Shown in pieces: positions 5,246 to 7,689 of a stretch of 7,689 nucleotides of DNA (within the stretch, counting starts at the first letter, position 1; the number at the start of each line of letters is the position of its first letter). The notes beneath the pieces were generated by a model. It worked only from the letters and a program-made list of their open reading frames with translations, made no database searches and was not told the DNA's origin. This DNA is from JBDKFK01 sp039798745 (GTDB lineage: Bacteria; Patescibacteriota; Microgenomatia; UBA1406; GWC2-37-13), in contig JBDKFK010000047.1 in the NCBI GenBank assembly GCA_039798745.1, positions 1 through 7,689 on the forward strand, in the 5' to 3' direction. Position numbers and translations under genes: made by a program.

Positions 5246-5911
5246 TTACTGCAGTATAGTGTGTAACTCATGAATTCTTTTTTCTATATTTTCTGCTTTA
5301 GATAGATAACTCCCGACACACAAAAAATCAGGCCGATAAGAATGTTTCATAATCGCCGGAATCGTCGTTTCATTCACACCGCCATCGATAAATATAGGAG
5401 ACTCATAACCCGAAGATTTAAGAGAGTAAACTTTATTGAGCAATTCTTTATTGAAGGGTTGTCCCTGAGATCCCGGAGTAATCGTCATTACTTGAATAGA
5501 GGGTATTGTATTTAGATCTTTATATTTAGCTAAATCGTCTATTTGATCCTGAGGGTCAAGAGATATGCCTATAGTTAATTCTTCTGAGCTTATATTGCTG
5601 GTTTTATTGATCGTAGAAAAATGAATAAAAACGAAGCCTATATTAATCACCTTTCCGAGCTCTTCAAGCTCCTTTATGTACTGTTGGTGGTCTAGTACCA
5701 TGAGGTCAAAATCGTATACACATTCGGGATCCATGGTAAGTTTACCTTCCCGAATAAGAGCGCCTATTTGATCAGGCTGTAGAGTTACATTAGGAGCGTA
5801 TTTGCCATCTAAAACATCTATGGAATAGCGCATATAATATGGGCTCAATCGATGCATTTGTGCTACAAAATCATCAGCATTGTTGGTGAGAATTGCGGGA
5901 ACTATCTGCAT
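5246..5911 (-). CDS. Divergent ribulose-phosphate 3-epimerase-like protein
   Basis: The 221-residue length and the motif order follow ribulose-phosphate 3-epimerase (Rpe), a TIM-barrel enzyme interconverting ribulose-5-P and xylulose-5-P. Matches are IVPAILTNN (family: APSIL), SIDVLDGKYAPNVTL at 30-44 (family: H-x-D-V-M-D-G-x-F-V-P-N), DFDLMV at 67-72 (family: D-x-H-L-M-V), ITPGSQGQPF at 144-153 (family: NPGFGGQ.F), FIDGGV at 174-179 and a C-terminal phosphate-binding CVGSYL at 198-203. Asp32 and Asp176, at the positions of the catalytic aspartates, are kept. However, Ser30 and Asp69 replace the two metal-binding histidines. The activity could therefore be altered, use a different metal, or be lost; another phosphosugar isomerase role is possible. 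The ATG at 5911 lies 6 nt after a TACAAT box. The gene converges on the glycosidase-like gene, leaving 18 nt between stops. Confidence 0.75.
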   Translation of the reverse strand: MQIVPAILTNNADDFVAQMHRLSPYYMRYSIDVLDGKYAPNVTLQPDQIGALIREGKLTMDPECVYDFDLMVLDHQQYIKELEELGKVINIGFVFIHFSTINKTSNISSEELTIGISLDPQDQIDDLAKYKDLNTIPSIQVMTITPGSQGQPFNKELLNKVYSLKSSGYESPIFIDGGVNETTIPAIMKHSYRPDFLCVGSYLSKAENIEKRIHELHTILQ

Positions 5912-5917
5912 ATACTT

Positions 5918-5926
5918 ATTGTAGCA
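5918..5926 (-). promoter_or_regulatory. Extended -10 promoter of the epimerase-like gene (leaderless)
   Basis: On the minus strand, TGC TACAAT (5926-5918) lies exactly 6 nt before the ATG at 5911. No clear -35 is visible, which is acceptable for an extended -10. No Shine-Dalgarno is present. Confidence 0.6.
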
Positions 5927-5980
5927 CAGAAATAGGTATCGTTGGATCGCTTGGTATGCTCAAGTATCATTGATATCATA

Positions 5981-6009
5981 TTGACTTTGAGGCTCTCCAT
6001 CAATAAAAT
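5981..6009 (+). promoter_or_regulatory. Promoter of the DOT1-like gene (leaderless)
   Basis: TTGACT (5981-5986, 5 of 6), a 17-nt spacer and TAAAAT (6004-6009, 5 of 6) form a good sigma70-type promoter. The ATG at 6016 follows after 6 nt (atcttt), so the mRNA should start at or next to the start codon. An 8-bp palindrome TGATATCA at 5971-5978, just upstream of the -35, could be a binding site, but this is only a suggestion. Confidence 0.7.
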
Positions 6010-6015
6010 ATCTTT

Positions 6016-6612
6016 ATGGATATCGCCCACGCAAAAATAATCATAGATAATCTCTACTCTGACATTGATGGATACGGCGTCTCAAATATCGGAAGAAACA
6101 CGAATGGTTATCGAAGCAAATCCTTTACCTATGGAGAGATTACTCCAGAGGCTTTTCAGGCAATTATCACTGATGCAGAGCCTGGAAAAGGAAGTGTATT
6201 CTATGACATGGGGTCGGGAACAGGTAAGGCAGTGCTTCTAGCTACTATGCTATTTCCTTTCTCAAAATGTATAGGTATAGAGCTTGTTGACAGTCTTTAT
6301 AACACCTCAGTAAGTATACTTAAACGCTACAGGGCGGAGCTGGCAGAGAAGGACATTGCAGAGCCTATATTCATTCATGGAAACTTCCTTGAGGTTGATA
6401 TTAGCGATGCTGATCTTATTTTTGCACACTCTACCTGTTTTGAGGAACACATTATGATGGGATTAGAAGAGAAGCTCAAACTGGTGAAACCAGGGACAAA
6501 AATACTTACGGTGACCAAAAATCTTGAGTCCCCGGAGTTTAGGTACATAAAACAGCGAGAATATAATATGAACTGGGGTAAATCTACGGTACATTTCCAG
6601 GAGCGAGCCTAA
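6016..6612 (+). CDS. DOT1-like SAM-dependent methyltransferase
   Basis: The 198-residue protein has a class I SAM-dependent methyltransferase core. Motif I is FYDMGSGTGKAV at 62-73 (SAM-binding loop), followed by a helix and GIELVDSLY at 87-95, where Glu89 should bind the ribose hydroxyls. An N-terminal YGEITPEAF (39-47) and the later block HGNFLEVDISDADLIFAHSTCFEE (121-144, given here only as landmarks) follow the order seen in DOT1-type enzymes: a Y-G-E element, the D-x-G-S-G-x-G loop, a G-I-E strand, a G-D/N-F segment and an N-N-x-F-like element, here STCF. KPGTKILTVTKNL at 158-170 matches the strand after the last helix. Known DOT1 enzymes methylate histone H3 lysine in eukaryotes; in a bacterium the substrate is unknown, likely another protein or a small molecule. 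The start is supported by the -10 box 6 nt upstream. Confidence 0.75.
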   Translation: MDIAHAKIIIDNLYSDIDGYGVSNIGRNTNGYRSKSFTYGEITPEAFQAIITDAEPGKGSVFYDMGSGTGKAVLLATMLFPFSKCIGIELVDSLYNTSVSILKRYRAELAEKDIAEPIFIHGNFLEVDISDADLIFAHSTCFEEHIMMGLEEKLKLVKPGTKILTVTKNLESPEFRYIKQREYNMNWGKSTVHFQERA

Positions 6613-6700
6613 ACAGTCAGATAATGTATACAGTTTCTGGAAAGGATAGGAAAAGCGATCAAATATTGGAAACACTTCTTCATAAGTTGATAGTAAGTCC
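6613..6700. other. Short convergent intergenic gap
   Basis: These 88 nt lie between the stops of the DOT1-like gene and the dockerin protein gene. I see no strong hairpin, T-run or coding signal. Transcription from both sides may overlap here. Confidence 0.5.
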
Positions 6701-7689
6701 TCAGCGGAAAGGAGTAGGTGTAAGTGTTGGATCTGCCAGTATCGGACACCATCCAGCTGTAGGTTCGGTTGCGCATGTAGAATCGGTATCCAAACACGCA
6801 GGGCGAGGTGTACATGTGAGTGTCGGCTCAGGGCTTATGGTGGGAGTTGTGACACAGATAAGGTTTCCGCATGTACACTGTGTTCCACCCTCATACTGAC
6901 AGCCCTCAGGCGGAGCAGCACATCGAAGTGTGTCCTCACCGCAGGCAATGGTAGCTACTGCAGTCGGTGTCGCGGGCGGAGATTCATCAAAGTAACCCTG
7001 TCTCCAGATCTCAAAGTCGACAAAGTCCACAGCAACATCTCCATTGAAGTCTGCATTCTTTGTGTTTTCTTCACCCATTGATTCCTGTCTCCAGATCTCA
7101 AAATCTATAAAATCTACCTGGCCGTCGCAGTTGGCATCGCCTTTACTATGAAGAGGGCAGGTTGGAGGTATGGTACTTGTTGGCCCTTCAGGTGTGGGTG
7201 TTTGTGTTGGTTCTCCTGTTATTGTTACGGTAGGTGAAGGGTTTGCCGGGGGAGTAAAGGTAGGTGTGGGCTGGTTTACCACAGCCAAATCAACGGTAGC
7301 CGCTTCATCCCATGCGTTACAGCTGTTTACCGGATGTACCCACCATTTATATGTGTGACCGGGGGTAAGGGTAAACTGGAAATTATTATTTGTGAGGTTA
7401 TCGATACATACATCACCCTCGTTGGTAGCCTGACATACACCGCCTGGATAGGTAAACGCGAAGTTATCCTTAAGGTCATCAATGCGCAAAGAATATTTTA
7501 TTGCGCCTTGCTGAGCATCCCATGTAAACATATAACTTCCGGCTGACTGCATAGATAGTTGTCCTTGTGGTGTTAGGTTTGTCGGGACATTTGTTGTACT
7601 ACACGCACCGAAAGTAGGCGTTACTGAAGGTCTTATGGTCGGACCTCCTGGTGTTGGTGTACGGGTTGGTGAGCCGGCACGGGTGGGTG
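6701..7689 (-). CDS. Secreted FnIII-like/dockerin protein with Cys-rich tail, 5' end outside window
   Basis: The frame stays open to the right edge, so the ATG at 7552 is internal and the gene is 5'-partial; 328 residues are visible, numbered here from the first complete codon. Order: a Thr/Pro linker (1-about 40); a beta-sandwich domain resembling fibronectin III (about 43-137, with YMFTWDAQQGAIKYSLRI and HTYKWWVHPV); a second Thr/Pro/Ser linker (about 138-176); a dockerin-like pair of EF-hand loops, DANCDGQVDFID at 184-195 and DFNGDVAVDFVD at 213-224, each followed by FEIWRQ; and a Cys-rich tail (about 248-315) with CGEDTLRCAAPPEGC and CTCGNLIC, ending in TLTPTPFR. The second loop has Val where Gly is usual. 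The protein is probably secreted or surface-attached and built to bind other proteins or glycans; the partner is unknown. No cohesin gene is visible. It is a sister in style of the glycosidase-like protein at 3545. Confidence 0.8.
   Translation of the reverse strand, partial: PTRAGSPTRTPTPGGPTIRPSVTPTFGACSTTNVPTNLTPQGQLSMQSAGSYMFTWDAQQGAIKYSLRIDDLKDNFAFTYPGGVCQATNEGDVCIDNLTNNNFQFTLTPGHTYKWWVHPVNSCNAWDEAATVDLAVVNQPTPTFTPPANPSPTVTITGEPTQTPTPEGPTSTIPPTCPLHSKGDANCDGQVDFIDFEIWRQESMGEENTKNADFNGDVAVDFVDFEIWRQGYFDESPPATPTAVATIACGEDTLRCAAPPEGCQYEGGTQCTCGNLICVTTPTISPEPTLTCTPRPACLDTDSTCATEPTAGWCPILADPTLTPTPFR
6997..7015 (-). repeat. 19-nt direct repeat, copy 1 (dockerin loop 2)
   Basis: CCTGTCTCCAGATCTCAAA (plus-strand reading) is identical to 7084-7102. 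It encodes the FEIWRQ region of the second EF-hand. The copies are 87 nt (29 codons) apart, reflecting internal duplication of the dockerin half-repeat with unusually high nucleotide identity. Confidence 0.8.
7084..7102 (-). repeat. 19-nt direct repeat, copy 2 (dockerin loop 1)
   Basis: Identical to 6997-7015 over 19 nt and in the same frame; it encodes the FEIWRQ region of the first EF-hand. Similarity fades after a few more bases on either side. Confidence 0.8.

Noticed and set aside
6624..6899. Plus-strand ORF of 91 codons
   Set aside because: It is the reverse reading of the Thr/Pro-rich and Cys-rich tail of the dockerin protein; the repeated Gly/Val composition is a shadow of the Thr/Pro codons.
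7550..7552. ATG at 7552 as the start of the dockerin protein
   Set aside because: The frame is open for 45 more codons to the window edge with a Thr/Pro-rich linker composition, so the ATG is internal.

Overview
The window looks like a chromosomal segment from a Patescibacteria (CPR) bacterium, possibly of the Microgenomates type. This is inferred from style: short compact genes, secreted proteins with Thr/Pro linkers and dockerin-like modules, a membrane-anchored GerMN-like protein, a divergent ribulose-phosphate-epimerase-like protein and a small DOT1-like methyltransferase. No marker gene is present to settle the taxonomy. TGA reads as a stop in several genes, so genetic code 25 is not indicated.

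Layout. Positions 1-370 hold the end of a GC-rich block: a small unknown ORF followed by a perfect hairpin. Positions 373-1607 are AT-richer and carry a GerMN-like protein (minus) and a two-helix membrane protein with a DUF4145/HEPN-like C-terminal half (plus), which diverge from a shared promoter region. Positions 1618-3021 are a distinct GC-richer unit. It has a strong promoter, a roughly 195-nt structured RNA leader, two unknown genes (164 and 203 aa) each with a near-perfect Shine-Dalgarno, and a long closing hairpin. Positions 3021-5227 carry a dCMP-deaminase-family enzyme that overlaps by 4 nt a secreted clan-A glycosidase-like protein ending in half a dockerin. An epimerase-like gene (5246-5911, minus) converges on it. 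A DOT1-like methyltransferase (6016-6612, plus) diverges from the epimerase. A secreted dockerin protein (6701-7689, minus) runs off the right edge.

Two expression styles stand out. Four AT-richer transcription units (starts at 918 minus, 3057 plus, 5911 minus and 6016 plus) have a -10-like hexamer exactly 6 nt before the ATG and no Shine-Dalgarno, which predicts leaderless mRNAs. A fifth (996) has a very short leader and no Shine-Dalgarno. The GC-richer pair instead uses AAGGAGG sites, and its first gene sits behind a long folded leader. The contrast suggests the GC-richer unit is an inserted or separately regulated module of unknown function, and it is the best candidate here for something undescribed. 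The secreted glycosidase-like and dockerin proteins suggest cell-surface carbohydrate binding or processing. No cohesin is visible in the window.
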